Part shown: piece after piece, positions 12,112 to 19,274 of the stretch | Position numbering within the stretch: the stretch's first letter is position 1 | Layout of the letters: each line of letters opens with the position of its first letter | From: Clostridiales bacterium | GTDB taxonomy: Bacteria; Bacillota; Clostridia; Oscillospirales; Oscillospiraceae | Direction: 5' to 3' | DNA: 19,274 bases | Assembly: GCA_003533405.1 (NCBI GenBank) | Contig: DQDL01000049.1 | Span: 7,847 to 27,120, forward strand | Program-made: the position numbers and the translations under genes | Notes under the pieces: model-generated | Told to the model about the DNA's origin: nothing | Database searches by the model: none | The model's input: only the letters and a program-made list of their open reading frames with translations

Positions 12112-13680
12112 ATGGCAGACAGAGTGGTATACGAAAATCTGCGTGATGTGGTGCTGCGTGCCGCAAGGCTTTTTCCCTCGACAAAATTCTTTATATCCGG
12201 CGATAAGGACTGCCCCTATGTTACGGGCGAGGAGCTCAAGACCTGCTGCGGGCACTTCGGTGCGCAAATGCATGCTGAGCCGGGAAAACACATCGCCATA
12301 CTGGGGCCTAACGGCGCTGCGTGGATAACGGCGTTTTTCGCCGTGGTGTGCGCAGGCTGCACGGCGGTGCCGCTGCATCTCGGCTGCCCGGACGATGAGC
12401 TTGAATACTGCCTTAAAAAGTCCGACAGCACGATGCTCGTTTACGACAAAAGCTGCGAAGCCTCGGCACAGGAGCTGGCAAAAAGGATAAGCGGTCTTGA
12501 AATTATCGAGACGCACGAACTGCTCAAGAAGCTGCACAAGCCGGGTGAGGAGTTCTTCCCCGAGCTTGCGCCGGATGACCCGGCGGCACTGTACTTCACC
12601 TCCGGCACTACCTCGCTCAGCCGCTGCGTCATCCTGACCCACCGCAACATGGGCAGCCACTGCACGGCGGCAATGTCGGCACTGCCGCTGTCGCCGGACG
12701 ATGCGGGACTGTCCATTCTCCCGCCGAGCCACACCTTTGAGCTGATGACGAACATCGTCGGTGCACTGCACTGCGGCGGCACACTGTACATAAACGAGAG
12801 CATCCGCACGGTAAAGCGCAACCTCGCAAAATACAGCCCGACCATTTTGGTGGTCGTGCCGCTGGTACTGCAAACGCTGCACAAAGAAATTTTAAACACC
12901 GCCAAAAAACAGGGCAAGCTCGATAAGCTGCAAAAGGGGCTTAAGCTAAGCGGCTTTTTGCAGAGGTTCGGCATCGATATAAGCCACCGGCTTTTTAAGG
13001 ATGTCTACTCGGTTATCGGCGGCAAGCTGCGGTACTTCCTTTGCGGCGGCGCTGCGCTCGACCGTGAGCTCATCGAGTTTTACAAGCGGCTCGGCATCAC
13101 GGTCATTCAGGGCTACGGCATCACCGAGTGCTCGCCCATAGTTGCGGCGAACCTGCCCGAAGCAAACTGCTTCGGCTCGATAGGCCGCACCTTCCCCTGC
13201 TGCGAGACGAAGATCATCGACGGCGAGATCTGCGTGCGGGGCGACAGCGTTTCGCCCGGGTACTACAAGGACGACGCTGCAAATGCGGAGGCGTTTCGTG
13301 ACGGCTGGTTCCACACGGGCGACCTCGGCCGGGTCGACAAGGACGGGTATCTGTACTTCACCGGCCGCAGGAAAAACCTCATCATCCTCGCCAACGGCGA
13401 AAATGTATCGCCCGAGGAGCCGGAGGAGCGCCTGTATCAGATAGACGGTGTGGTCGATGCCATCGTGTACGAAAAGGATCAGACCATCACGGCGGAGATA
13501 TACGCCGATAAGGACATTTTCCCGAATGTCTCGGCACTGTGGACGGCGGTCGACAGCGTCAACCGCTCGCTTGCGGTGTACAAGCGCATAGGCAATGTCA
13601 TCATGCGTGACGAGCCGTTTGAGAAAACGGCGACACAGAAGATAAAACGCTATAAATTTCAGGAGGCGGCAGCGCAATGA
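12112..13680 (+). CDS. AMP-forming acyl-CoA/acyl-ACP synthetase-like protein
   Basis: The 522-residue protein is an ANL-superfamily adenylate-forming ligase. It should activate a carboxylic acid with ATP and load it on a thiol, here probably the 4'-phosphopantetheine of the ACP coded next. Visible core motifs are the A3 loop (TSGTTSLSRCVILTH, 163-177), A5 (QGYGITE, 333-339), A7 (HTGDLG, 401-406), A8 hinge (GRRKNLIILANGENVSP, 418-434) and the A10 lysine K510 in TATQKIKR. The A3 loop is odd: Ser, Arg and Cys replace the usual Gly, Lys and Gly of TGxPKG. The A8 follow-on is PEEPEE instead of PxEIE. The gene starts the operon after a consensus promoter, with an AGGAG ribosome site, and overlaps the ACP start as ATGA. 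The substrate is unknown; a medium or long fatty acid is the simplest guess. Confidence 0.8.
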   Translation: MADRVVYENLRDVVLRAARLFPSTKFFISGDKDCPYVTGEELKTCCGHFGAQMHAEPGKHIAILGPNGAAWITAFFAVVCAGCTAVPLHLGCPDDELEYCLKKSDSTMLVYDKSCEASAQELAKRISGLEIIETHELLKKLHKPGEEFFPELAPDDPAALYFTSGTTSLSRCVILTHRNMGSHCTAAMSALPLSPDDAGLSILPPSHTFELMTNIVGALHCGGTLYINESIRTVKRNLAKYSPTILVVVPLVLQTLHKEILNTAKKQGKLDKLQKGLKLSGFLQRFGIDISHRLFKDVYSVIGGKLRYFLCGGAALDRELIEFYKRLGITVIQGYGITECSPIVAANLPEANCFGSIGRTFPCCETKIIDGEICVRGDSVSPGYYKDDAANAEAFRDGWFHTGDLGRVDKDGYLYFTGRRKNLIILANGENVSPEEPEERLYQIDGVVDAIVYEKDQTITAEIYADKDIFPNVSALWTAVDSVNRSLAVYKRIGNVIMRDEPFEKTATQKIKRYKFQEAAAQ

Positions 13681-13904
13681 AAGAGAAGATACTTCAGATA
13701 CTCGCCGAGGCGGCAGGCGTTTCGGCAGACGAGATAAGCGAGGACACCCGCTTGGTCGCAGACCTCGGGCTATCCTCATTTGACCTTGCGGATATCGTGG
13801 TCGCAGCCGAGGACGAGTTCGGCGTTTCCGTGCCGGACGAGCTGTTCCCCGAAATTCAGACAGTGGGCGATGTAATTCGCATCATAGGGCAGGTGGCTAA
13901 GTAA
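13677..13904 (+). CDS. Stand-alone acyl carrier protein
   Basis: The 75-residue acidic helical-bundle protein shows the PP-binding pattern DLGLSSFDL, with S34 as the phosphopantetheine attachment serine, and a conserved acidic helix II (VVAAEDEFGVSVPDEL). It is similar in size to the fatty-acid-synthesis ACP, but the attachment motif LSSFDL differs from the housekeeping DSLDVVEL form. It lies between an acyl-ligase and an unknown protein and not in a fab cluster. This suggests a dedicated carrier for the activated acyl group. Its start overlaps the ligase stop (ATGA), and its stop overlaps the next start (TAATG), so expression is tightly coupled. A phosphopantetheinyl transferase must act in trans. 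Confidence 0.9.
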   Translation: MKEKILQILAEAAGVSADEISEDTRLVADLGLSSFDLADIVVAAEDEFGVSVPDELFPEIQTVGDVIRIIGQVAK

Positions 13905-14824
13905 TGCAGATAAGAAAACTTCCCGAGCTGAGCGATATCGGTGTGGTATCCGACTTCGTGTTCGATGCGCACAATGCCGATTTATCAGAGCTTATCAAAA
14001 GATACCGCGGCACGGTCGTCACGGAAGGCGGCAGCACGGTCATTGCATGGCAAAAGAGCATTTACCATTTCGGCGGTTTGACCCGTGAGGTGCCTATCGT
14101 CATCACGCTGAAATTAGGTGCAGACGGGTGTATTGCCTCGCTCGATATCGACCGCCGCAGCAACGGCAGTCAGGGCGCAAGATGCAGCTTCCCGTGTTTG
14201 GAGCAGTGCATCGGCTCAAAGCTCATCGGCAGGAAAATTTCCGACATTCCGGAGCTTTTCCAGTCGGCGGGCGACACCAAGTGCCTGCACATTTACGAGA
14301 TCCTCGCCGGTGCGGCATCGTTTTGCGCCCATCTCGAGGGCTTGGGTCAAACCGAGGGCAGCGAGCAGGAGCTATTTACGATAACGCCGACGAAAACGGG
14401 GCTTTTGGTCGATGCGACCCACGAGGTGCTGGGCAAAAAGTCCGAAACGGAGCTTGTCGTGCGCTACGAAAATGCGCCGGTGCTCAACAAGTTTAACCTC
14501 CCCGAGAGCCTGTCGGGCTCGGTGCTCGTGCGCTTTGACGGTGCCGCCGTGCGCACGGAAAAGCTCGATGCCGACAGCTTCGAGATGATATATGCGCAGC
14601 TTAACCGCCTCGCTTCCCGCTGCTACAATCTTGAGAAGAAGCGCTTCGGCTTAAGCGGCAGGGTAAAGTTTTCAAACTGCCCGTCGATGTCGGGTCTGCT
14701 GCTGCTTGCGATGAGCCATCAGGCGCTCAAGGGTACGGTCGGCAGAGCCATCGAGGTCGAGCGCATCCTGCACTATCTCCAAACCGGCTACCACGCCAAC
14801 CCCTGCAAGGGCTTCGGCGGATGA
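13904..14824 (+). CDS. Cys-rich protein resembling DUF2889, third gene of the ligase-ACP operon
   Basis: The 306-residue soluble protein is of unknown function. Residues about 40-145 resemble the DUF2889 layout: a strand-rich start, a DGCIASLDIDR strand, a Cys/Pro region (RCSFPCLEQCIGSKLIG) and a C-x-H segment followed by a helix (TKCLHIYEILAGAASF). The cysteines C94, C98, C102 and the pair C127/H129 could bind a metal or a cluster. The rest (about 155-306) alternates strands and helices and ends in a helical segment (SGLLLLAMSHQALKG) and a short KGFGG tail. The DUF2889 match is by eye and moderate. DUF2889 proteins have no settled function, but some lie near acyl-CoA and aromatic-acid genes, which fits the acyl-ligase neighbour. 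The start overlaps the ACP stop by one base, so it is coupled to it. Confidence 0.65.
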   Translation: MQIRKLPELSDIGVVSDFVFDAHNADLSELIKRYRGTVVTEGGSTVIAWQKSIYHFGGLTREVPIVITLKLGADGCIASLDIDRRSNGSQGARCSFPCLEQCIGSKLIGRKISDIPELFQSAGDTKCLHIYEILAGAASFCAHLEGLGQTEGSEQELFTITPTKTGLLVDATHEVLGKKSETELVVRYENAPVLNKFNLPESLSGSVLVRFDGAAVRTEKLDADSFEMIYAQLNRLASRCYNLEKKRFGLSGRVKFSNCPSMSGLLLLAMSHQALKGTVGRAIEVERILHYLQTGYHANPCKGFGG

Positions 14825-14833
14825 TTACATATG

Positions 14834-14865
14834 AAAAATCCCGAGGTGAAAACCTCGGGATTTTT
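14834..14865 (+). terminator. Intrinsic terminator of the ligase-ACP operon
   Basis: A perfect 14-bp stem (AAAAATCCCGAGGT with ACCTCGGGATTTTT) closed by a GAAA tetraloop, 10 bases after the stop codon. The flanking A and T tracts allow bidirectional action. Confidence 0.9.
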
Positions 14866-14881
14866 CATTTATATCACCCAA

Positions 14882-15128
14882 TAAGTTGACGGGAGCCGGA
14901 CTCTATCGTCTGGCAGTGTGCCATTTCAGCACTTTTCTCAATTTTTCTCGACGAGTGACATGTCTGCCGCACCACTGACAGATGCCTTGCAGTTTTGAGC
15001 GAGATAAAATGCGTTCAGGTCGTCTGAAAGGCTGAAGGGAATACTTTGTGTATTTGCAAAGTCTTTCGGGCGTCATGGGCGCATTTTGGCCGTTCAAAAC
15101 CGATAGCGGTTCGGCTTTCGTCGACTTA
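14882..15128. mobile_element. MITE-like element, 247 bp, imperfect terminal inverted repeats
   Basis: The left arm (14882-14908) begins TAAGTTGACGGGAGCCGGAC. The reverse complement of the right arm (15101-15128) begins TAAGTCGACGAAAGCCGAAC, and both go on to CTATCG. The right half matches the partial copy at the left edge of the window. No target-site duplication is evident. A minus-strand frame inside it (14903-15097, 64 codons, TTG start, with a CQWC and a basic tail) may be coding or may be chance. The right arm supplies the stop codon of the psuK-like gene. Confidence 0.6.
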
Positions 15129-16013
15129 AACTAAAAGCTCGGCGCTCAGCTCGGGATTTACCGTCTGCGGGCACTCGATGGTGAGGGCGGCGGCCTTCAT
15201 GGCGGCGGCGGCTGCCGAGACATGGTCAAGTCCCTGCACGCCTGCCCAGATGATGGCGGCGGTGGCGGCATCGCCGCAGCCGGTGGTGTTCACGGCATTG
15301 ACCTTTTCGCAGGGAAGCTTCACTATCTCGGCATCCTCGGCGGCGACTATGCCGTCGGGCCCCAGGCTCACGAACACACGCTTGACGCCGGCACCCAGCA
15401 GCGCTTCGGCGGCAAACAGCGAGGTGTGCTCGCCGGTCATGCTCTTGGCCTCCAATTCGTTCGGCTTGAACGCCTGAAGCTTGCTCAGCGCCGGCTTGAG
15501 TCTGTCTGCCTTCGCCGAGGACACGGGGTCTGCGTACAGGGGAGCCGTGACATTTTCGGCTATCCACGCTATGGTGTCGGTCGTGAGGTTACCGTCAAAC
15601 ACAACGGCATCTGCGGCGTTTATCTCATTTAGGTGCTCCTTGAGATATTCCGGTGTGATGCTGCCGGAAATATCGGTGTCGGACACGCCGATGAGCATTT
15701 CGCCCTTTTCGTCGGTCACATAAAGATAGCTCGATGTGCGCCCGCCGGTAAGACGGCGGGTCATGTGCATATCCATGCCAAGCTGCGTGCTGCTTTCATA
15801 CAGGCTCTCGCCGTAAAAATCGCTGCCGATGGCGGTGATGAATTTGACCTTGAGCCCTAACAGGCACAGGTTATGCGCAATGTTTCGTGCCACTCCGCCC
15901 GGGGTCAGGCTTATAACGCCCGGGTTTGAATCATGCAGCCTCGGCTCATTATCGGGTCTGCCGCAGATATCCATATTCACTGCGCCGATCACTATTACAG
16001 TTTTATCTTCCAT
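15126..16013 (-). CDS. psuK: PfkB-family carbohydrate kinase, pseudouridine-kinase-like (PsuK/YeiC)
   Basis: The 295-residue protein follows the pseudouridine kinase pattern: VIGAVNMDICG, HDSNPGVISLTPGGVARNIAHNL (shown by its key SNPG and GGVARNIA parts), GSDFYGESL, TSSYLYVTDEKGEML, SDTDIS..IT.EYL and DPVS. PsuK phosphorylates pseudouridine so that PsuG can split it to uracil and ribose 5-phosphate. No psuG is in the window. The usual anion-hole GAGD is GCGD here (C246), with D248 kept as catalytic base. The start overlaps the glgP stop by 19 bases with AGAGGG just upstream. The C-terminus ends NPELSAELLV, with the stop codon in the repeat arm, shorter than E. coli YeiC by some residues. Another PfkB sugar or nucleoside kinase is the alternative. 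Confidence 0.7.
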   Translation of the reverse strand: MEDKTVIVIGAVNMDICGRPDNEPRLHDSNPGVISLTPGGVARNIAHNLCLLGLKVKFITAIGSDFYGESLYESSTQLGMDMHMTRRLTGGRTSSYLYVTDEKGEMLIGVSDTDISGSITPEYLKEHLNEINAADAVVFDGNLTTDTIAWIAENVTAPLYADPVSSAKADRLKPALSKLQAFKPNELEAKSMTGEHTSLFAAEALLGAGVKRVFVSLGPDGIVAAEDAEIVKLPCEKVNAVNTTGCGDAATAAIIWAGVQGLDHVSAAAAAMKAAALTIECPQTVNPELSAELLV

Positions 16014-18403
16014 ATTCCCTCTGCGTATTCACTGACCGCTCTGTCGGCGGCGAAAATGCCTGCCTCGGCGGTGTTTATTATCGAAAGTCGTGCCCTCTCG
16101 CCGTCATCGGCTATCGATGCGTACATTCTGTCATGGGTCTGGGCATAGCTGCGGTAGTCGGCGATGAGCATATACGGATCGCCGCCGTAGAGTAGCCCCG
16201 ACACGAGGTCTGAGTAGCTCTTGCCGTCTCTGAATCCACGGCTGAAGCGGTCGAGCACCGCCGTGAGCTCCCTGTCCCGCTCGGCGTATGCCTTGGGGTC
16301 GTAGCCGGCTGCCTTGAGCGCCGTTACCTCGTCGGCATGCAGGCCGAAAAGGAACATGTTCTTATCGCCGAGCCGCTCGTGCATCTCGACATTTGCGCCG
16401 TCGAGCGTGCCGATGGTCACGGCGCCGTTGAGCATGAGCTTCATGTTGCCCGTGCCGGAGGCCTCCTTGCCGGCGGTGGATATCTGCTCTGACACCTGCG
16501 CTGCGGGCATGAGTGCCTCGGCGGCGGAGACACGGTAGTTTTCCATGAAGTAGACCTGCAGCTTACCCTTGCACTTAGGGTCGTGGTTCACATCGTCGGC
16601 AAGCGAAAGGATGAGCTCTATGATTCGCTTTGCGGTGTAATACCCCGCTGCGGCCTTTGCGCCGAACACGAAGGTGCGGGGCGTGAAGTCTATGTTAGGC
16701 TGCTCGTGCAGCAGGTTTTGCAGGCGGGTTATGAGCATGGCGCACATGAGCTGGCGCTTATACTCGTGCAAGCGCTTGACCTGCACATCTAAAATCGCAT
16801 CCGTGTTGAGGACAAAGCCGTCCTGCCTGCGGGCGAAGTCCGCAAAGTCCTGCTTGTTGAGAAGCTTTATCTCATTTACCCTGTCACGCACTGCGGTGTC
16901 GTCCGCGAAATCTGCAAAGCGGACGAGCGTTTCCGGCTTTTGCAGGTAGCTTTCGCTGCCGAGTAGGTCGCACACGAGGGAATTCAGCCTCGGGTTTATC
17001 TGTGCAAGCCAGCGGCGGTGGTCTATGCCGTTGGTGACATAGGTAAAGCGCTCGGGCGTGAGCGAGCACACATCACGGAACAAGTCCGTTTTCAGTATCT
17101 CGCCGTGCAGCGCCGAAACGCCGTTTATCTTGAAGCAGGCGGCAAGGCAGAGGTTTGCCATGTGAACGCCGTCGTCTTGAATGATAAGATTTCTGCCGAC
17201 CTTTTCGCTCTCGCCGAACTGCGCGCGCAGATACTCGCACCAGCGGCGGTTTATCTCGCACAGTATCTCCCACACACGGGGCAGCAGCGTCTGGATAAGC
17301 TCCTGCGGCCACTTTTCGAGCGCCTCACTCATGACGGTGTGGTTGGTGTATGCGACCGCATTGGTCACGATGCTCCACGCCTCGTCCCAGCCGAGACCGT
17401 ACTCGTCCATGAAAATGCGCATGAGCTCGGGGATAACGAGCGTGGGGTGGGTGTCGTTTATCTGAATGACATGGTGCTCGGCGAAGGAGCGAATGTCGCC
17501 GTAGCGATCCATGTGCTTGCGCACGATGCACTGCACGGTCGCAGAGACGAAGAAATACTGCTGCTTGAGCCGCAGCTGCTTGCCCTGAATGTGGTCGTCG
17601 GCGGGATAGAGCACCTTGGTGATGACCTCGCTCATGGTGCGCTGCTCAAGGCTCTTTACATACTCGCCCTCGGAGAACAGGTACATATCGAGCGCCGTGG
17701 TGCTGCGTGCATCCCAAAGGCGCAGGGTGTTGACCGTCTCGCCCCTGTAGCCTGCGATGAGCATATCTCTCGGCACGGCGGTGACGGTGGTGTAGCCGAT
17801 ATGCTCGGCGTGGTAGTGGCCGTAATTATCCCAGTGCGGTACGATGTGTCCGCCGAAGCGCACCTCGACGGCCTCGTCCGAGCGGGTCACGAGCCAGCTT
17901 TCTGCTGCCGAGCGCCAGTCGTCGGCGACCTCGGTCTGCTTGCCGTCCCGTATCTTCTGACGGAAGATGCCCAGCTCGTAGCATATCGAGTAGCCCGTGG
18001 CGGGGATGCCGAGCGACGCCATGGAGTCCATGTAGCAGGCGGCAAGCCTGCCGAGACCGCCGTTGCCGAGCCCTGCGTCGTTTTCCTCCTCGAAAATGTC
18101 GCTTGCGTTTCTGCCAAGGTCGCTCAGCGCCCCGATGAGCGCTTCGGAAATGCCGAGGTTGAAGGCATTTTTCATAAGGCTCCTGCCCATGAGAAACTCC
18201 ATGGACAGATAATGCACCTCACGGTCGGGCTTCTTGTCCTCGCCGAAGGCCAAAAGGCGGCTCATTATCTCACGGATAACTATCGCCGAGGCACGGAACA
18301 CCTGATCGTCTGTTGCGTTTTTACTTGTGACGCCGAACTGCGCACACAGCTTATCTTCTATCGCCGAGCGCACCTCGTCACGGGAGATCTGACTTTTATA
18401 CAT
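15995..18403 (-). CDS. glgP: Glycogen/maltodextrin phosphorylase (GT35)
   Basis: The 802-residue enzyme releases glucose 1-phosphate from the non-reducing ends of glycogen or maltodextrin, using phosphate and pyridoxal phosphate in the cytoplasm. PLP binds K655 in KEASGTGNMKLMLNG. Other family signatures are EFLMGRSL, GLGNGGLGRLAACYMDS (105-127 region), VIQINDTHPTLVIPELMR (312-329) and QVKRLHEYKRQ (541-551). The length is normal. IDHRRWL stands where many members have ITPRRWL. The start MYKSQISR has GAGG 7 bases upstream, and glgD ends only 15 bases before it, so it is in the glycogen operon. It overlaps the psuK-like gene by 19 bases. Confidence 0.95.
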   Translation of the reverse strand: MYKSQISRDEVRSAIEDKLCAQFGVTSKNATDDQVFRASAIVIREIMSRLLAFGEDKKPDREVHYLSMEFLMGRSLMKNAFNLGISEALIGALSDLGRNASDIFEEENDAGLGNGGLGRLAACYMDSMASLGIPATGYSICYELGIFRQKIRDGKQTEVADDWRSAAESWLVTRSDEAVEVRFGGHIVPHWDNYGHYHAEHIGYTTVTAVPRDMLIAGYRGETVNTLRLWDARSTTALDMYLFSEGEYVKSLEQRTMSEVITKVLYPADDHIQGKQLRLKQQYFFVSATVQCIVRKHMDRYGDIRSFAEHHVIQINDTHPTLVIPELMRIFMDEYGLGWDEAWSIVTNAVAYTNHTVMSEALEKWPQELIQTLLPRVWEILCEINRRWCEYLRAQFGESEKVGRNLIIQDDGVHMANLCLAACFKINGVSALHGEILKTDLFRDVCSLTPERFTYVTNGIDHRRWLAQINPRLNSLVCDLLGSESYLQKPETLVRFADFADDTAVRDRVNEIKLLNKQDFADFARRQDGFVLNTDAILDVQVKRLHEYKRQLMCAMLITRLQNLLHEQPNIDFTPRTFVFGAKAAAGYYTAKRIIELILSLADDVNHDPKCKGKLQVYFMENYRVSAAEALMPAAQVSEQISTAGKEASGTGNMKLMLNGAVTIGTLDGANVEMHERLGDKNMFLFGLHADEVTALKAAGYDPKAYAERDRELTAVLDRFSRGFRDGKSYSDLVSGLLYGGDPYMLIADYRSYAQTHDRMYASIADDGERARLSIINTAEAGIFAADRAVSEYAEGIWKIKL

Positions 18404-18418
18404 TGATGATCCTCTTAA

Positions 18419-19274
18419 TTAGATGTTGCTGTTTTTCGGAATTACTATCGGCAGCTTCTCGCTGCCCATGAGCGTCTGGAACGCCGACACTTGAGCGTAT
18501 TTATCGGCGATGACGGAGTTCAAAATGACCCCCTCGCCTATCTTCGCTCCACGCATGAGGATGCAGTTTTCAAGCTTTGCACCCGGGGCAATGCGCACAT
18601 CGGAGGACAAAACGCAGTTTTTCACCTCGCCCTCGATGATGCAGCCGTCGGAAACGAGACTGTTTGTGACAAACGCCTCCTCGCCGTAGTAGGTGCTGAC
18701 ATCCTCGTGGCTCTTGGTGCGCACCGGCCGCTCGGGCGGGAACATTTCGGCACGGCACTCGGGCTTGAGCATATCCATGCTCGCATCAAAATAGGTATCC
18801 AAGCTCATGATGCGCCTTGCATAGCCGGGGTGCAGGTACACATTCACCTTGCCGCCGTTTTCAAGATACGCCGCTATCGCATCACGGTGGAAGTGATAGT
18901 GGTTTGCCGCAGCGCAGGCATCCATCATGGTGATGAGAAGGTCCTTTGAGATTATATATGCCTCGAGTGACGCAAGCCCCTCGCCGTCGGTGGTCTGATT
19001 AAATATCATGCGGCGGGCAAAGCCGTCTGCATCCACGACATAGCGGTGGTGGCGGTACTCGGGCGTGCGCTCGGTGCAGATGGCGGTTATCTCCGCCCCG
19101 CTTTTTACATGATGGCGCATTGCGGCTCTTAAATCAAGGTTTGCCGCAACATTGCCCTGCACCATGACGATGTACTTTGCTCTCAGCTCACGCACATAGG
19201 TGGAAACGGCATTCAATGCCTCTATCGTGCCGGTGTAATCGCCCCTGTGGTACTCGGGCAGGCCGAACGGCGGG
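18419..19274 (-). CDS. glgD: Glucose-1-phosphate adenylyltransferase regulatory subunit GlgD (partial, N-terminus outside window)
   Basis: About 284 residues are visible and the frame is open to the window edge, so the N-terminal part (some 90 residues, with the nucleotide-binding start) is missing. The visible part begins in a GLPEYHRGDYTGTIEAL segment, runs through the nucleotidyltransferase core (AKYIVMVQGNVAANLDL, YLENGGKVNVYLHPGY), and ends in a left-handed beta-helix with hexapeptide repeats (VSDGCIIEGEVKNCVLSSDV, then VRIAPGAKLENCILMRGAKI). This fits GlgD, the non-catalytic partner of GlgC in Clostridia and Bacilli that raises activity of ADP-glucose synthesis. GlgC is expected upstream beyond the edge. 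Its stop lies 15 bases before the glgP start, so glgD-glgP-psuK-like form one transcript. Confidence 0.85.
   Translation of the reverse strand, partial: PPFGLPEYHRGDYTGTIEALNAVSTYVRELRAKYIVMVQGNVAANLDLRAAMRHHVKSGAEITAICTERTPEYRHHRYVVDADGFARRMIFNQTTDGEGLASLEAYIISKDLLITMMDACAAANHYHFHRDAIAAYLENGGKVNVYLHPGYARRIMSLDTYFDASMDMLKPECRAEMFPPERPVRTKSHEDVSTYYGEEAFVTNSLVSDGCIIEGEVKNCVLSSDVRIAPGAKLENCILMRGAKIGEGVILNSVIADKYAQVSAFQTLMGSEKLPIVIPKNSNI

Noticed and set aside
14903..15097. 64-codon minus-strand frame inside the MITE-like element
   Set aside because: It starts at TTG without a ribosome site, ends inside the repeat arm and matches no family I recognise. It is noted in the element entry but not called as a gene.
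14882..15128. Insertion sequence with its own transposase
   Set aside because: The element is only 247 bp and has no transposase-like frame, so it can at most be a non-autonomous element.

Overview
The window is about 19.3 kb of fairly GC-rich DNA with dense, short-spaced genes. Promoters are of the sigma-A type (TTGACA, 17 bp, TATAAT), Shine-Dalgarno sequences are strong (GGAGG), and ATGA start/stop overlaps recur. The gene set (cytosolic GH3 beta-glucosidase, GlgD plus glycogen phosphorylase, 2-hydroxyacyl-CoA dehydratase subunits, PlsY, an Rrf2 regulator) points to an anaerobic, carbohydrate-using member of the Clostridia, probably an Oscillospiraceae/Ruminococcaceae-type gut bacterium. 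That placement is inference from gene content; there is no rRNA or tRNA here to confirm it.

Layout. At the left edge is the end of a dispersed repeat that cuts short a PspC-type gene (35 codons left), which is translationally coupled to folD (minus). A divergent ATP-grasp gene follows (plus). Bases 2199-2538 are a mosaic of two intergenic repeat families ending in a bidirectional terminator. Next, on the minus strand, come a two-subunit 2-hydroxyacyl-CoA dehydratase-like pair, a previously unlisted 51-residue membrane peptide, and a GH3 beta-glucosidase upstream. The GH3 gene shares a compact divergent promoter with a DAGK-family lipid kinase (plus). Bases 8889-9228 are again repeats and small hairpins. 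Then come plsY and a HAD phosphatase (minus, coupled), divergent from two small membrane proteins (a TPR-like/PT-linker protein and a zinc-ribbon protein).

Right half. An Rrf2 regulator with three cysteines (minus) is divergent from a three-gene operon: an AMP-forming acyl-ligase with an unusual P-loop, a stand-alone acyl carrier protein, and a Cys-rich protein resembling DUF2889. The operon ends in a perfect 14-bp terminator stem. A 247-bp MITE-like element with imperfect terminal inverted repeats follows. Its right end supplies the stop codon of a pseudouridine-kinase-like gene, the last gene of a glycogen operon (glgD - glgP - psuK-like, minus) that runs off the right edge.

How the genes fit together. 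The GH3 enzyme releases glucose from oligosaccharides, GlgD (with a GlgC presumed outside) and GlgP make and break down glycogen, and FolD feeds one-carbon metabolism. PlsY and the DAGK-like kinase act in phospholipid metabolism. The best candidate for an undescribed system is the ligase-ACP-DUF2889-like operon next to the putative Fe-S Rrf2 regulator. The repeat elements that trim or end genes are the second point of interest.
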